Shown here: piece after piece, positions 35,040 to 44,533 of the stretch | Position numbering within the stretch: the first letter of the stretch is position 1 | How the letters are laid out: the number at the start of each line of letters is the position of its first letter | Assembly (NCBI RefSeq): GCF_015207005.2 | Contig: NZ_JADEXS020000001.1 | Coordinates: 2,046,001-2,110,000, forward strand | From: Desmonostoc muscorum LEGE 12446 | Lineage (GTDB): Bacteria > Cyanobacteriota > Cyanobacteriia > Cyanobacteriales > Nostocaceae | Direction of reading: 5' to 3' | DNA: 64,000 nucleotides | Program-made: the position numbers and the translations under genes | The notes under the pieces: model-generated | Database searches by the model: none | Told to the model about the DNA's origin: nothing | The model's input: the letters and a program-made list of their open reading frames with translations, nothing else

Positions 35040-38000
35040 TTAATCTTCAACTGCTCCCAACAATTTTAATGTTGCAATAGTTGCGTCTGTTAAACCTGTA
35101 ATCCCAGTGATATTCATACCTTCATAAGTCCTATCAAACCTTAAAGTTTTTAGACATTCTTCTGTGTTGATATCCCAAAACTTTATTGTTTCGTCATGGC
35201 TACCAGTTGCCAGAATTTGCCTATGATGCCAACTCATATCATCAGATGTGTCTGTAGTCAATTCAAGAGAAACAGGACTAAAAGCAATGGAAGACACTAT
35301 ATTTGTATGTCCTTGTAATGTTTTTAGACATTCCCCTGTAGCCAAATTCCATACTTTGACTGTTTGATCGCTACTAGCACTAGCTACGATATTTCCTTGA
35401 GGACTAAAAGTGACTGCATATATATGTGACGAATGTCCCTGCAAAATCTTCAAGCATTCACCAGTCTGAACATTCCATAAGCGAATGGTTTGATCAAAAC
35501 TCCCACTGGCAAGTATTTGCCCATCAGGACTAAAAGCAACTGCACGAACCCGATTCATGTGTCCTGTGAAAGTTTTCAGACATTCTCCGGTGCTTGCGTC
35601 CCATAGCTTCACTGATGAGTCCCCGCTACCACTGGCTAGAATTGTACCTTGAGGGCTGAAAGCGACTGACCAAACAGCATAAGTATGACCAGACAAAGTT
35701 TTCCAGCATTGTCCAGTGCGGATATCCCATAAGCGTATAGAAGAATCAAAGCTTCCACTTGCCAAGGTATTACCATCTGGACTGTAAGCTACCGTAGCTA
35801 CCCAATTATGATGACCATTCAAAGTCTTGAAGCACTGTCCGGTGCGGATATCCCATAAACGTATGGAAGAATCAAAGTTTCCACTTGCCAAGGTATTACC
35901 ATCTGGACTGTAAGCTACTGACCAAACCCAACTGGTGCGACCTTGCAAGGTTTTCAGACATTGGCCTGTCTTTACATCCCATATTCTCAAAGCTTGGTCA
36001 ACACAACTTCCACTAGCTATAGTGTCACCCTGGGGACTGTAAGCAATTGAATGTAACCAGTCAATACGCCCTTGCCATGTTCTGATGCAGTTTCCTGTTT
36101 TAGCATCCCATAATTTAACTGTTTGGTCGCCACTGCCACTAACTATGGTTTGGCCATCTGGACTACAAGCTACTGACCAAATCAAGCTGGTATGTCCTTG
36201 TAAGGTTTTTAAGCATTCACTAGTGTGAAGATCCCAGAGTTTAACGGTTTTATCTTCTCCGGCACTAACTAGGATATTACTTTGGGGAATCAAAGCGAGC
36301 GATCGCACTAAACTATTATGTCCTGGCAATGTATTCAAACATTCTCCTGTTTTAGCATCCCAAATTTTGATCGTTTGGTCTTCACTGCCACTCACCAAAA
36401 TGTCTTGAAAACTAAAAACTATTGACCAAATCCGGCGAGTATGTCCCTGTAAGGTTGTTAAGATGCTTCCTGCGACAAAATCCCAAATAATAACTGTACA
36501 ATCATCGCTGCTACTAGCTAGAGTTGCACCATCCGGACTGTAAGCGACTGCATAGACATGACTTGTATGCCCCTGCAAGGTTTTTAAGGTGCTTCCTGTT
36601 GCAACATCCCAGATGATGATTGAAAAGTCATCACTAGCACTAGCCAAAACATTACCTTGAGGATTGAAAGCCACTGACCAAACACTAGCAGTATGTCCTT
36701 GACAGACTTGGAGACATTCACCTGTGGACACATCCCAAAGCCTAACTGAACAGTCAACACTGCCACTAGCCAGTATTGTACCTTCAGGATTGAAAGCCAC
36801 TGACCAAACCCAACTGGTATGACCTTGGAAGCTGAGTAATTGTTCACCAGTTGCCAGTAACCACAGGCAAATCCCACCATTGAGATCGCCTGTTGCTAAC
36901 AGTTTCCCATTGGGGCTAATAGCAACTGATGCTACACCACCAAGAGTTTCTGCAAAAACTGTTTTAGCTAAATCTGTATAAGCAAAGTTAACAGAATGCA
37001 GTGTCACGTCTCGAAGATAGGCTTGCCAGACACTGAGGTGGGAAAAGTCGTAACCTGCTAAATTTACTTTCAGTTGACGCAACAAATTAATAATATTTCC
37101 ACCACCGTAACCTGGTGTATTGGCATACTTTGCTTGTAGTTTTAAAAGTATTCGCTGAAGTTGATGTTCCAGTTCAGATTTTGATTTAAAGTGAGCTAGT
37201 AGCTTATTAGTCAGGGGTTCTAATATCAGCCTGACTTGGGTTTCCCGAATATCATCTTTGACAATCGCTTTCACTAAAGCATGGCTTTGCAGTAAATCAA
37301 TTTCTGAATTGACAATTTCTTGATCGACTTGTTGAATTAACTGTTCAGTTATATACTCCATCACCACAGCTTGCTGGGTAAACCGAGCTGCACCTGTATT
37401 CATTTGTGTAGCTTTTTCGATTAGAGATCGCCGCATTAGCGACTCTAGTATTTCTAGTAGTTTCTGTCTTGATAACGGTGGAGATATATCTGCGGACAAC
37501 TCGGCAACAGTTACCCATTCACGATTGATAGCTAGCCAGTACATCACCTGTAATTCCTGCGCTGATAAGCGCTCGCATTGTTGATTTAATAGGTTACGAA
37601 TGCCATTAAAAACGATAGTCCCTTCTTGTAAAAAATCAGCTATATTCCCATTAAATAATTCTCGAATTGATGTAGAAACAATCTTTAATGCTAGAGGGCT
37701 ACCACCATAGTGATTAATTAATTTTTGGCAATCGCTCTCTAATCCTGAAAGACCTTTTATCTGTAAAATGCCTGTACCTTCTACTTCTTTTAAACCTGTA
37801 AGCTGTAAAGTTCTAACAGGCATATTTTCACCTTCTAGTACGGCTATAACTTCAGGTTTTTCTCGGCTAGTAATTACTAAACAACTTTGATGAAAGATTT
37901 CTCCCAGTAGGCGCAACATCTCACCATAATTTTCATATCCTTCTCGAAAATACCCGGCGCTATGACCGCTTTGCAGGATAGATTCAAAATTATCTAGCAC

Positions 38001-38762
38001 CAGTAAACAACGATATTCACGCAAATGATCGATCAGTCGGGAAATTTTACCATCTATGGTTTGAGGTAAATCAGTCTGTTGTTGACTACATAGAAACTGT
38101 AATATTTGTGTCAAAATATCTTCCAAGGATGGGGCGTTACGTAGCGATCGCCAAACAATGAAGGAAAATTCTTTTTGTATCTGTTGTGCTAACTTTACAG
38201 ACAACGCTGTTTTCCCAATGCCACCCATACCCAATAATGCCACTAGACGGCAATGATCTGTTGCAATCCACTGAGTTAAGGTAGACAGTTCCGTTGTCCG
38301 ACCGTAGAAAACTGAGACATCAATTGCTTCACCCCAGTTACACTCAGGATTCAAAGAATTTTCTAAGGTGTTGACAATGGGGCTAGTAGCTAGGGTTTGT
38401 CTTGGAGATATACCACTGTCCAATTCAACAATAGAATCAGCTTGATGATTTTGCAGATGCTGACCTGGAAATTCCCATGTATTTAAGGCTATCGTTTCCT
38501 GCTGCCCTATGTGTTCCAAACAGGAGCGAAAACTTTTTTTACTTACAGGTTCACCGAGAGCATCGGATAATAATTGCCACAACTGCGGACAAAAAGTGCG
38601 GCTCAGGTAGCTTACCGAGTAGTTTGTAGTTTGTGCAATCTGTTCATAAGTCTGCCCTAACCAGGTACCTTGCAAGACAGCAATTTCTACTGCATTCAGT
38701 TTTCTGCTGATTTTTGAGAATACTGCTTGATTGGCGATCGCAAGTCCTTGCTCAAACTCCAT
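35040..38762 (-). CDS. NB-ARC NTPase with 14 WD40 repeats (STAND protein)
   Basis: This 1240-residue cytoplasmic signal-transduction NTPase begins with a small helical domain (about 15-85, [21 protein letters not shown]). That domain looks like the helix-turn-helix region found in cyanobacterial VMAP/NB-ARC proteins. An NB-ARC domain follows, with the P-loop [17 protein letters not shown] near 186, a Walker [15 protein letters not shown] near 258 and [13 protein letters not shown] near 290. A helical arm reaches about 590. I count 14 WD40 units to the end (for example [20 protein letters not shown] and [10 protein letters not shown]), enough for two seven-bladed propellers. Such proteins oligomerise on ligand binding. 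Regulatory or anti-phage roles are both known; neither is shown here. Confidence 0.9.
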   Translation of the reverse strand: MEFEQGLAIANQAVFSKISRKLNAVEIAVLQGTWLGQTYEQIAQTTNYSVSYLSRTFCPQLWQLLSDALGEPVSKKSFRSCLEHIGQQETIALNTWEFPGQHLQNHQADSIVELDSGISPRQTLATSPIVNTLENSLNPECNWGEAIDVSVFYGRTTELSTLTQWIATDHCRLVALLGMGGIGKTALSVKLAQQIQKEFSFIVWRSLRNAPSLEDILTQILQFLCSQQQTDLPQTIDGKISRLIDHLREYRCLLVLDNFESILQSGHSAGYFREGYENYGEMLRLLGEIFHQSCLVITSREKPEVIAVLEGENMPVRTLQLTGLKEVEGTGILQIKGLSGLESDCQKLINHYGGSPLALKIVSTSIRELFNGNIADFLQEGTIVFNGIRNLLNQQCERLSAQELQVMYWLAINREWVTVAELSADISPPLSRQKLLEILESLMRRSLIEKATQMNTGAARFTQQAVVMEYITEQLIQQVDQEIVNSEIDLLQSHALVKAIVKDDIRETQVRLILEPLTNKLLAHFKSKSELEHQLQRILLKLQAKYANTPGYGGGNIINLLRQLKVNLAGYDFSHLSVWQAYLRDVTLHSVNFAYTDLAKTVFAETLGGVASVAISPNGKLLATGDLNGGICLWLLATGEQLLSFQGHTSWVWSVAFNPEGTILASGSVDCSVRLWDVSTGECLQVCQGHTASVWSVAFNPQGNVLASASDDFSIIIWDVATGSTLKTLQGHTSHVYAVAYSPDGATLASSSDDCTVIIWDFVAGSILTTLQGHTRRIWSIVFSFQDILVSGSEDQTIKIWDAKTGECLNTLPGHNSLVRSLALIPQSNILVSAGEDKTVKLWDLHTSECLKTLQGHTSLIWSVACSPDGQTIVSGSGDQTVKLWDAKTGNCIRTWQGRIDWLHSIAYSPQGDTIASGSCVDQALRIWDVKTGQCLKTLQGRTSWVWSVAYSPDGNTLASGNFDSSIRLWDIRTGQCFKTLNGHHNWVATVAYSPDGNTLASGSFDSSIRLWDIRTGQCWKTLSGHTYAVWSVAFSPQGTILASGSGDSSVKLWDASTGECLKTFTGHMNRVRAVAFSPDGQILASGSFDQTIRLWNVQTGECLKILQGHSSHIYAVTFSPQGNIVASASSDQTVKVWNLATGECLKTLQGHTNIVSSIAFSPVSLELTTDTSDDMSWHHRQILATGSHDETIKFWDINTEECLKTLRFDRTYEGMNITGITGLTDATIATLKLLGAVED

Positions 38763-38963
38763 GATTTTTGATGGGCAGTAATGATACGTAAACAGGTTTA
38801 AAGTTGTAACAATTTTAATTATTCAAGAGTTTATCAGAATTTTTCCGAATTTTGCCTAAAGTCTTAAAAATTACTAAATGCCTCAGTATTAATGTTCGGC
38901 GATCCACAACTGGCCCAAAATGACCGAAAATAATTGAGTCAAACCAACAGGAGTAAATTGATC

Positions 38964-39461
38964 ATGTCTCGTCTGCTAACAGCAATGCCTAAGTTGGGCT
39001 ACGCCTACGCCAAGCAACTCTTGTGCAGTCTCACTCTTACAATACTCCTAACTTTAATACTTCCTAGTGCTACTTGGGCTGCTTCTAGCTTGGGAGTTGA
39101 CAATGGTAATCTGAGTTCTTGTCCAGCTTCAAACAACTGTGTTGTCAGTCAAAACGCAGATGCCAAACACGCCATTGACCCCATTGCTTATCATGTAGAC
39201 CGGGATGCAGCAAAAAAAACCTTACTCAAAGTTCTCACTGTTGTTCCCCGTACAGAGGTTATCGAACAAACAGATAATTACATCCACGCTCTTTCTAAAA
39301 GCCGCATCTTTCAATTTACTGATGATGTGGAGTTTTATTTCCCTCCCAATGAATCAGTAATTCATGTGCGATCGGCATCTCGCGTCGGAGAGTCCGATCT
39401 CGGCGTTAACCACAGACGTGTGGAACAAATTCGTTTAGCTCTACGCGATTTAAATATTTGA
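38964..39461 (+). CDS. DUF1499 family exported protein
   Basis: The 165-residue protein starts at ATG 38964, which has AGGAG 10 bases upstream; an open TTG at 38934 is unlikely. It has a signal peptide of about 30 residues (QLLCSLTLTILLTLILPSATWA). The mature part contains SCPASNNCVVSQ near 45, AAKKTLLKVLTVVPRTEVIE, then FQFTDDVEFYFPPNESVIHVRSA and a final SRVGESDLGVNHRRVEQIR. These strand motifs are the DUF1499 signature. Function is unknown. Residues about 7-16 (AMPKLGYAYA) are encoded by a small dispersed repeat inserted in frame before the signal peptide core. The gene is divergent from the NB-ARC gene. Confidence 0.85.
   Translation: MSRLLTAMPKLGYAYAKQLLCSLTLTILLTLILPSATWAASSLGVDNGNLSSCPASNNCVVSQNADAKHAIDPIAYHVDRDAAKKTLLKVLTVVPRTEVIEQTDNYIHALSKSRIFQFTDDVEFYFPPNESVIHVRSASRVGESDLGVNHRRVEQIRLALRDLNI
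38982..39011. repeat. Small dispersed repeat inside DUF1499 gene
   Basis: A 30-bp segment beginning GCAATGCCTAAG and ending GGCTACGCCTACGCC matches the family seen at 5181, 51848 and 61594. It lies within codons about 7-16 of the DUF1499 gene and keeps the frame. Confidence 0.55.
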
Positions 39462-39477
39462 TTTTAGCGATTTCTGA

Positions 39478-39690
39478 TTACTGATATCGTTTAGTTGTTT
39501 GAGTTGGTGAACGTTGAGTTTTGCCTTCGCTGTAACCTAAGTCATACATACTCGCCGCTTGAGAATGTTGTTCTGGTGACATTTTAGACCGTCCAGCCCA
39601 AGCATCAGATTTGCCTAAGCTAAACCAATCTTCATCAGTCATCTCAGAGGCAAATATGTTAAAAGTTGTTTTTTTGATGTAGGTATCCAT
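39478..39690 (-). CDS. Small hypothetical acidic protein
   Basis: The frame encodes 70 residues, or 54 if the second ATG (39642, MTDEDWFSLGKSD) is the start. The latter part has a protein-like pattern: WFSLGKSDAWAGRSKMSPEQHSQAASMYDLGYSEG. This includes a repeated G-x-S-D/E-x-x-x-G motif reminiscent of small glycine-zipper or phage-like helix pairs. I do not recognise a named family. It is convergent with the DUF1499 gene, 17 bases apart. No strong ribosome-binding site is visible for either start. Confidence 0.45.
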   Translation of the reverse strand: MDTYIKKTTFNIFASEMTDEDWFSLGKSDAWAGRSKMSPEQHSQAASMYDLGYSEGKTQRSPTQTTKRYQ

Positions 39691-39856
39691 ATAACTATCC
39701 CAGAGTGCTACAAAGAGGGCTTGTACATTACCCTATTGCCATAATGACAATTATCTTGGTGAAGATTACCTCTTCCCCAAGTATGAAAAGATATATGACT
39801 CCTATTTGATTTTTGGGCTTATATCATGTCCCGGCAATTAAGCATAATACTCGAAA

Positions 39857-39923
39857 CCCCACCCCCCTAAAGCTGTGCTTTAGCTCCCCTCCCCTTATTC
39901 TTGGGGAGGGGTTGGGGGTGGGG
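39857..39923. repeat. C-rich/G-rich inverted repeat
   Basis: The arms CCCCACCCCCC and GGGGGTGGGG enclose an inner pair (CTCCCCTCCCC with GGGGAGGGG) and a small AAAGC hairpin. The predicted structure is stable. It is a frequent cyanobacterial dispersed repeat and is not linked to a gene end here. Confidence 0.65.
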
Positions 39924-39997
39924 TAAAGCGTATGTGGGACAAGCATTTGAGCTTAAGTTTACACCAATGGCAGGATGCCCACCCCACAAGATTTATT

Positions 39998-40110
39998 ATC
40001 TTAGGGACTTCCAAGGAAAAAAATATTCCATAGTAGGGTAGCACAGCTGTGCTACCCGAAAAATGTACAAATAATTTGGGATAATTTATTTTCTGGAAGT
40101 CCCTTAAGAT
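39998..40110. mobile_element. MITE-like element with AGGGACTTCC termini, 113 bp
   Basis: The left end ATCTTAGGGACTTCCAAG and the right end CTGGAAGTCCCTTAAGAT form terminal inverted repeats of about 17 bp with one indel. In the middle (40033-40057) lies the palindrome core GGGTAGCACAGCTGTGCTAC, shared with 11839 and 47958. No gene is inside. It therefore looks like a miniature element that has captured, or was built around, the common palindrome. Confidence 0.6.
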
Positions 40111-40196
40111 GTCTACTTTATTGACTTACAAAGTGCTTTATTTGGAATCTCTAATTCTTATAAATTCACCGATTCTCGATTAGAGGATTCTAAATT

Positions 40197-40619
40197 TTAC
40201 GAAAACCGATATAAAATATTTCCATTTTCACCCACTTCAAAAGAAGCATTGAGTTCCTTCGCTTTATCATCTAAATATTCTTTAGCTTTCTCAGTTGATA
40301 TCTCGGCATTTTTCGCCATTCGCAATACCGTTATCGTTCCAGAATTGCTCTCAACTAATTCTAAAAACACCACCTGAAGATGCTTTTGTTCTGATTCAAC
40401 AAGTAACGCTTTTTCTTTTTTGCTTTGCTGCACTAAAGACCAACTCAACCAACCTCCTATGAGTGTTGAGGGAACAGTTAAAATAGTTAAAGCAGCTACA
40501 GCATTTTCTTTATCTTTCGGGGGAGTTTTGGGATTAATAACTTCCCAGAACATTGCCGCAGACAATGGAACGCCAAATAAGAGAAAACAAAATGCTAAAA
40601 ACTTCTTAATTAGTTTCAT
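40197..40619 (-). CDS. Hypothetical two-helix membrane protein
   Basis: From ATG 40619 (AAGG 4 bases upstream) the product is 140 residues; a GTG at 40634 is also open. It starts MKLIKKFLAFCFLLFGVPLSAAMFW, the first membrane helix. A second helix, ALTILTVPSTLIGGWLSWSLV, lies near residue 45. A charged segment QQSKKEKALLVESEQKHL then leads to a small soluble domain, VVFLELVESNSGTITVLRMA...ISTEKAKEYLDDKAKELNASFEV. The last part looks like a winged-helix-like or SHOCT-type module (ISTEKAKEYLDDKAKELN). No family name can be given securely. Confidence 0.6.
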   Translation of the reverse strand: MKLIKKFLAFCFLLFGVPLSAAMFWEVINPKTPPKDKENAVAALTILTVPSTLIGGWLSWSLVQQSKKEKALLVESEQKHLQVVFLELVESNSGTITVLRMAKNAEISTEKAKEYLDDKAKELNASFEVGENGNILYRFS

Positions 40620-40844
40620 ATAACCTTGACTCACTTACTCATAAATATTCAATCTCTGAACTAATCAAAACTATTTTACTCGGTCATCTTTCTTGATCTT
40701 CTCCATCACCAGTTATCACTCCTTGGAATCTGCATAGAGAAAATTAAAATTGACAAAGAGCTTTAGCCTGAACTCTATTCATCTATATTATACAACGTAT
40801 AATCTAATACGTCTCGCTTTCAAATTTAGCCCAACCTGGTTTTG

Positions 40845-41723
40845 CTAGTTTTCCTGAACCAGTAAAACTGATTTCACGGGTCGCTTAATGGAATTTCCCT
40901 CCAAATCAATTTTTCCGTAAAAGGTTTTACCCTTGTAGTAGACGGAAGACGAACTACCCCCATCTAAATTCATTGCTTTTTGAATACCAAGGGTTTTCAT
41001 GAAATCTGCCAACGCTGGTAAGGATATACCAGAGTTAGTCCTAGCTGAAGGTTTTTGAGCCACCATGACTAAAACAATACTGCCATCATGGGTAATTCCT
41101 ACAGCAGTTCTAGCATTGGGTTGATTGCTACCAAGTGCATCTCGTTTATTGGCATTATCCACAAAAGCTTCTTGTACTAAGGTGAGTTTTGGTAATAGGC
41201 GCGGCCCAGCACCTATAGCATCCACCAACTGACAACCAGTTGGTGCTGATTGATTGTGTAAAGCAATATCATATTTGATAGTTTGCCCGCATAGGTAGCG
41301 ACGGAATTCTGTACGGTTGAAAATTTGACCCAGGTAAGGTTTTAAGTTGGGATTGTTTACTAAGCGATCGTTTTGTTTGGGGTCAGCTACCAATTTTCCT
41401 TGTATGATGACATAGGATGTAGATTTTTGGTTAGCTGGGTCAAAAAAGCCTGCATTGAAAATGGCGATCGCTCCATACTTCTGGGCAAATTCTTCTACAG
41501 TCCCTACCTTCTCTGATAATGCAGGAGTTACCAAAAATCGGCTATTAGCTGGAATCAATAGGATATGCGCTATACTTTCGGGCAAGTTGCGCTGTTCATA
41601 GAGGATAGGTTTTGGTGGTGGAGCTGCAACAGTTGGTATTAACCTTGGCAAAGAACGCACATTAAACCACAACACGATCGCCAAAGTAACCAATGTCAAA
41701 CCCAGTAGCCAAATTTTCCTCAC
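40845..41723 (-). CDS. Phosphodiester glycosidase (NAGPA-domain) family exported protein
   Basis: The 292-residue protein carries an N-terminal signal or anchor (IWLLGLTLVTLAIVLWFNV). Its NAGPA-like domain is related to the mammalian uncovering enzyme that removes N-acetylglucosamine from phosphodiesters. Motifs are AIAIFNAGFFDPANQKS near residue 86, VDAIGAGPRLLPK near 170, NARTAVGITHDGSIVLVMV near 203 and the signature MNLDGGSSSSVYYKG near 250. In bacteria the domain acts on cell-envelope or exopolysaccharide phosphodiesters, but substrates are rarely known. A 21-bp hairpin repeat array begins 74 bases upstream of its start, which could affect its expression. Confidence 0.85.
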   Translation of the reverse strand: MRKIWLLGLTLVTLAIVLWFNVRSLPRLIPTVAAPPPKPILYEQRNLPESIAHILLIPANSRFLVTPALSEKVGTVEEFAQKYGAIAIFNAGFFDPANQKSTSYVIIQGKLVADPKQNDRLVNNPNLKPYLGQIFNRTEFRRYLCGQTIKYDIALHNQSAPTGCQLVDAIGAGPRLLPKLTLVQEAFVDNANKRDALGSNQPNARTAVGITHDGSIVLVMVAQKPSARTNSGISLPALADFMKTLGIQKAMNLDGGSSSSVYYKGKTFYGKIDLEGNSIKRPVKSVLLVQEN

Positions 41724-41796
41724 TTTTTACCCCCAAACATAGCTGGCATATTTTTATGGATGGTAGCTTATAAACGTGTTTAAGTTTCCTGGCTTG

Positions 41797-41979
41797 AAAA
41801 GCTGCTTTTGCGACATGAAAAGCTGCTTTTGCGACATGAAAAGCAGCTTTTGTGACATGAAAAGCAGCTTTTGTGACATGAAAAGCTGCTTTTGCGACAT
41901 GAAAAGCTGCTTTTGCGACATGAAAAGCTGCTTTTGCGACATGAAAAGCTGCTTTTGCGACATGAAAAGCTGCTTTTCT
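41797..41979. repeat. Tandem array of 21-bp hairpin repeats (8 full copies plus a partial)
   Basis: The unit is AAAAGCTGCTTTTGCGACAT plus a final G, repeated head to tail eight times with a partial ninth ending in TTTTCTC. Units 3 and 4 share two changes (T to A in the centre, C to T after it). Each unit contains the 13-bp near-palindrome AAAAGC(T/A)GCTTTT. Because 21 is divisible by three, several frames on both strands stay open, for example a repeated KSCFCDM or MSQKQLF heptapeptide. No ribosome-binding site supports a protein. It lies upstream of both the NAGPA gene (minus) and the 42163 gene (plus). Confidence 0.9.
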
Positions 41980-42162
41980 CAATAAATTTCAGCAAATATA
42001 CTCACATCTATCAACTTAACTAATCCCATCCAATGCTCTCAAAATTCTGTAACATCACTGTGGCTACTACATCTGCTAATTGCGTATTTTGATGATATAT
42101 AAATAACTCAGTGTTTGGCATCATCAGGGTTATTTATAAATTAATCAAAACAGGAAAACCAT

Positions 42163-42531
42163 ATGACGCAGCGGAAACGAAACTCCATCGCACTGACTAA
42201 AGCTGAACGACGGATTGAAGGAATGCAGACAATTAACCCTGAATTAGACTTTGGTAATGGGTTTTCCATTGCTACTTACAACACCAAAGTCATTCAGTTA
42301 CGAGAGAAACTAGCCGCCTATAACCAAGCTCAAACAATAGTAGACAAGACACATAATGCATTAGTAGAAGCAGAACGTGAGTTGAATGCTTATTCCGAAC
42401 AGATGCTACTGAATGTTGCATCTCACCACGGTAGAAATAGTGATGAATACGAGATGGCTGGTGGAACACGCAGATCAGTCCGCAGGAAAGCACGCCCAGT
42501 GGTCAACCAAACGGTGAAGTCTACGGAGTGA
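42163..42531 (+). CDS. Conserved hypothetical cyanobacterial protein
   Basis: The 122-residue protein starts MTQRKRNSIALTKAERRIEG at an ATG with AGGAAAA upstream. It is mostly helical and charged, with a coiled-coil-like middle (YNTKVIQLREKLAAYNQAQTI to VEAERELNAYSEQML). It ends with the pattern NSDEYEMAGGTRRSVRRKARP, which I recall as a frequent C-terminus of small cyanobacterial proteins, without a known role. A hairpin at 42565-42592 follows the stop. No obvious operon partner exists. Confidence 0.6.
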   Translation: MTQRKRNSIALTKAERRIEGMQTINPELDFGNGFSIATYNTKVIQLREKLAAYNQAQTIVDKTHNALVEAERELNAYSEQMLLNVASHHGRNSDEYEMAGGTRRSVRRKARPVVNQTVKSTE

Positions 42532-42564
42532 TTGTCTTAAGTCGCCTACGCATCCATTCTGTAG

Positions 42565-42592
42565 GGTGCGTTGTCGCAAAGCGCAACGCACC
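42565..42592. repeat. GGTGCGTTG inverted repeat
   Basis: Arms GGTGCGTTG and CAACGCACC with a short loop form a stable hairpin 34 bases after the stop codon of the preceding plus-strand gene. It may serve as terminator, but it is also a very common dispersed palindrome in these genomes and no T-run follows. Confidence 0.5.
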
Positions 42593-42649
42593 ATTTATAT
42601 TGATATAAAACTAATCAAACTCTTTTTTGCAAGAAAAGCCAGAGCTTTT

Positions 42650-43222
42650 TTATTCAAAAACAACGCTGCGATAAATTTCTGTCAACGGTAATTCCATCCC
42701 AACTGACTCCAAGGAAATAGATTGCTCTAAGCCGTTAAAATCACTGAGCAACCAACCTTGTTGACTCTGCTTGCTATAGTGTTCAACAAAAGGTTCATCC
42801 TGTTCCACTAATAAATATTCACGAAAACTCGGAATTGATCGATACATCCGAAATTTACTTTGTCGGTCGTAATCTGCGGTGGAAGGGGATAAGACTTCAA
42901 CAATCAAAATGGGGTTCAATACTTCATCCAAGCGATCGCCATTCAGTTGCGGTTCGCCATCAAAAATCATCACATCTGGATATACTCCGCGTCGATGTTC
43001 CGGAATCCACAACCGTAAATCGCTATTAATCGGCTCAAATTGAGTATCGCGCAGCAGAAACTTGAGAAAGGCAAAAATATTACCACCGATGCGGCTATGT
43101 TTAAGCGTTCCTCCTGGCATAGGTACAATTTCTCCATCTCGATATTCGCTGCGTCCTTCTGCTTTTTCTTCGATCGCGCGATATTCATCCAAAGTGTAGC
43201 GGCGCTTGATGGCAGAAATCAT
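42650..43222 (-). CDS. Uma2 family (DUF820) PD-(D/E)XK nuclease-like protein
   Basis: From ATG 43222 the product is 190 residues; the frame continues to 43258. The family core is visible: YTLDEYRAIEEKAEGRSEYRDGEIV at the start, SRIGGNIFAFLKFLL, then YPDVMIFDGEP with the first acidic residue. PILIVEVLSPSTADYDRQSKF carries the Glu and a downstream Lys, and SFREYLLVEQDEPFVEHY follows. This VEVLSPST form is the commonest Uma2 type. Biological role unknown. It is divergent from the nucleotidyltransferase gene, with about 115 bases between starts, including one HIP1 site. Confidence 0.87.
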   Translation of the reverse strand: MISAIKRRYTLDEYRAIEEKAEGRSEYRDGEIVPMPGGTLKHSRIGGNIFAFLKFLLRDTQFEPINSDLRLWIPEHRRGVYPDVMIFDGEPQLNGDRLDEVLNPILIVEVLSPSTADYDRQSKFRMYRSIPSFREYLLVEQDEPFVEHYSKQSQQGWLLSDFNGLEQSISLESVGMELPLTEIYRSVVFE

Positions 43223-43338
43223 AGGCCGTGGCTGATTACATTGTTTTGAGGACAACAATATTATTTTGTCACAGATTTAATCAGTCCAGCGATCGCACCA
43301 AGTACGATGGAGATGCTGAGAGCGATCATAAATGTACT

Positions 43339-44427
43339 ATGAAAAGAATAGAAGTTGAACAAAGAACTATTTTTATTGGTTTGGCAGGTAGCCACGGCTA
43401 TGGTTTAAATCGTCCAGATTCAGACTTGGATTATCGGGGAGTGTTTATCGCACCCAAAAGATACTATTTGGGATTCGACCACATAGAACAAAAAGATGCT
43501 GGTTGGGATGAGCCAGGAATATTTCCATTTATAGATAACAACAAAGATACAGTTATATATGAATTAAAGAAAATCCTCCATTTATTATCGGGAGCCAACC
43601 CCAATGTTTTAGAATTACTGTGGTTAAATAACTATCCTTTTCTAACTCCAGTAGGACAGCATTTAATTAACCATAAACAATTATTTTTGAGCAAAAAGGT
43701 AAAGCATACTTACACTGGTTATGCCTTCGCTCAAATCAAAAAAATGGAAAGTCATCGCAAGTGGTTATTAAAGCCACCGCAAAAAAAGCCAATACCATCT
43801 GACTTTGGCATAGAAGACGAACCAGCGCTAACCAAAGATGAGCTAAATGCTTTTTTGGAATATCTTTATAACTTAATCAGAGGGCGGATTGAGTTTTTGG
43901 AAGAAGCTGAGCAATTATACAAATTGCTGACAGCAGATATTGATTTTAAGGGAGTATTAAAACAATATACTTTACCCGATGAGACTTTAGAATATACCCA
44001 AAAGTTAACTAATAGCCGTAAAGATTTTATCCGCCTGCTTCAGAAAAGTCAAAGTTATCAAACAGCCCTAAGAGAATGGAAGGCTTACTTATCTTGGCAG
44101 GAAAATAGAAATCCAGCTAGAGCAGAAATGGAACTCAAGTCTGGTTTTGACCTCAAACATGGGATGCACTGCATTAGATTGTTACGCAGTGGATTAGAAA
44201 TATTGCGTCAAGGGGAAGTGATTGTAGATAGAAGAATAGCTGGTGATGTTGATGATTTAAAAGCTATCCTCAAGGGTGAGTATTCTTATGAACAGGTGAT
44301 GAAAATGGCAGAAGATTTAGTTGCCGAAATGGAAATTGTTTACGAACAATCTGCCCTACCTCACAAACCCGATTTAGAGCAAATTAATGATTTGTGCATG
44401 GAATTAGTAGAAATGCAAAATTGGTAA
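43339..44427 (+). CDS. DNA polymerase beta superfamily predicted nucleotidyltransferase
   Basis: The start is set at ATG 43339, because the longer frame from 43228 would overlap the divergent Uma2 gene. The product is 362 residues. The N-terminal domain has the nucleotidyltransferase signature GLAGSHGYGLNRPDSDLDYRG, with the GS...DxD arrangement near residues 14-32. The rest is helical: ELKKILHLLSGANPNVLELLWL near 80, then a conserved LKHGMHCIRLLRSGLEILRQG near 270. This matches the COG3541-type predicted nucleotidyltransferases, whose substrates are not established. AMP or UMP transfer to a protein, or tRNA or antibiotic modification, are all possible. Confidence 0.82.
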   Translation: MKRIEVEQRTIFIGLAGSHGYGLNRPDSDLDYRGVFIAPKRYYLGFDHIEQKDAGWDEPGIFPFIDNNKDTVIYELKKILHLLSGANPNVLELLWLNNYPFLTPVGQHLINHKQLFLSKKVKHTYTGYAFAQIKKMESHRKWLLKPPQKKPIPSDFGIEDEPALTKDELNAFLEYLYNLIRGRIEFLEEAEQLYKLLTADIDFKGVLKQYTLPDETLEYTQKLTNSRKDFIRLLQKSQSYQTALREWKAYLSWQENRNPARAEMELKSGFDLKHGMHCIRLLRSGLEILRQGEVIVDRRIAGDVDDLKAILKGEYSYEQVMKMAEDLVAEMEIVYEQSALPHKPDLEQINDLCMELVEMQNW

Positions 44428-44481
44428 GTCATTAGGCATTGGGCATTTGGACTTCGGAGTTATTATTCTCCCTGAGTCCCC

Positions 44482-44518
44482 ACTCCCTCATCTCCCTCAT
44501 CTCCCTCATCTCCCTCAT
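44482..44518. repeat. CTCCCTCAT nonamer repeats
   Basis: Four tandem copies of CTCCCTCAT lie between two convergent genes. They are complementary to the GGGAGATGA repeats found near 1370 and 46180. Confidence 0.75.
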
Positions 44519-44533
44519 TTTCCCCACGCCCCA

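Larger units (their letters stand above)
39691..40196. other. Intergenic region with hairpin and MITE-like element
   Basis: The 500-base gap holds a strong G/C hairpin (39857-39923) and a terminally repeated element (39998-40110). The remainder is AT-rich without coding signs. Confidence 0.6.

Noticed and set aside
18458..38762. The whole minus-strand block as one defence island
   Set aside because: The NB-ARC and CHAT proteins could suggest defence, but the CHAT protein and its neighbours have export signals, and no nuclease, toxin or mobile-element hallmark is present. I kept it as a surface-signalling hypothesis.
41797..41979. CRISPR array as an explanation for the tandem repeat
   Set aside because: The 21-bp units are directly contiguous, with no unique spacers and no cas genes nearby.
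41776..41985. Plus-strand reading frame encoding a cysteine-rich heptapeptide repeat (KSCFCDM), and three minus-strand frames over the same bases
   Set aside because: All arise from the 21-bp tandem repeat, which is free of stops in several frames. There is no ribosome-binding site and the starts are weak, so a DNA repeat is the simpler explanation.
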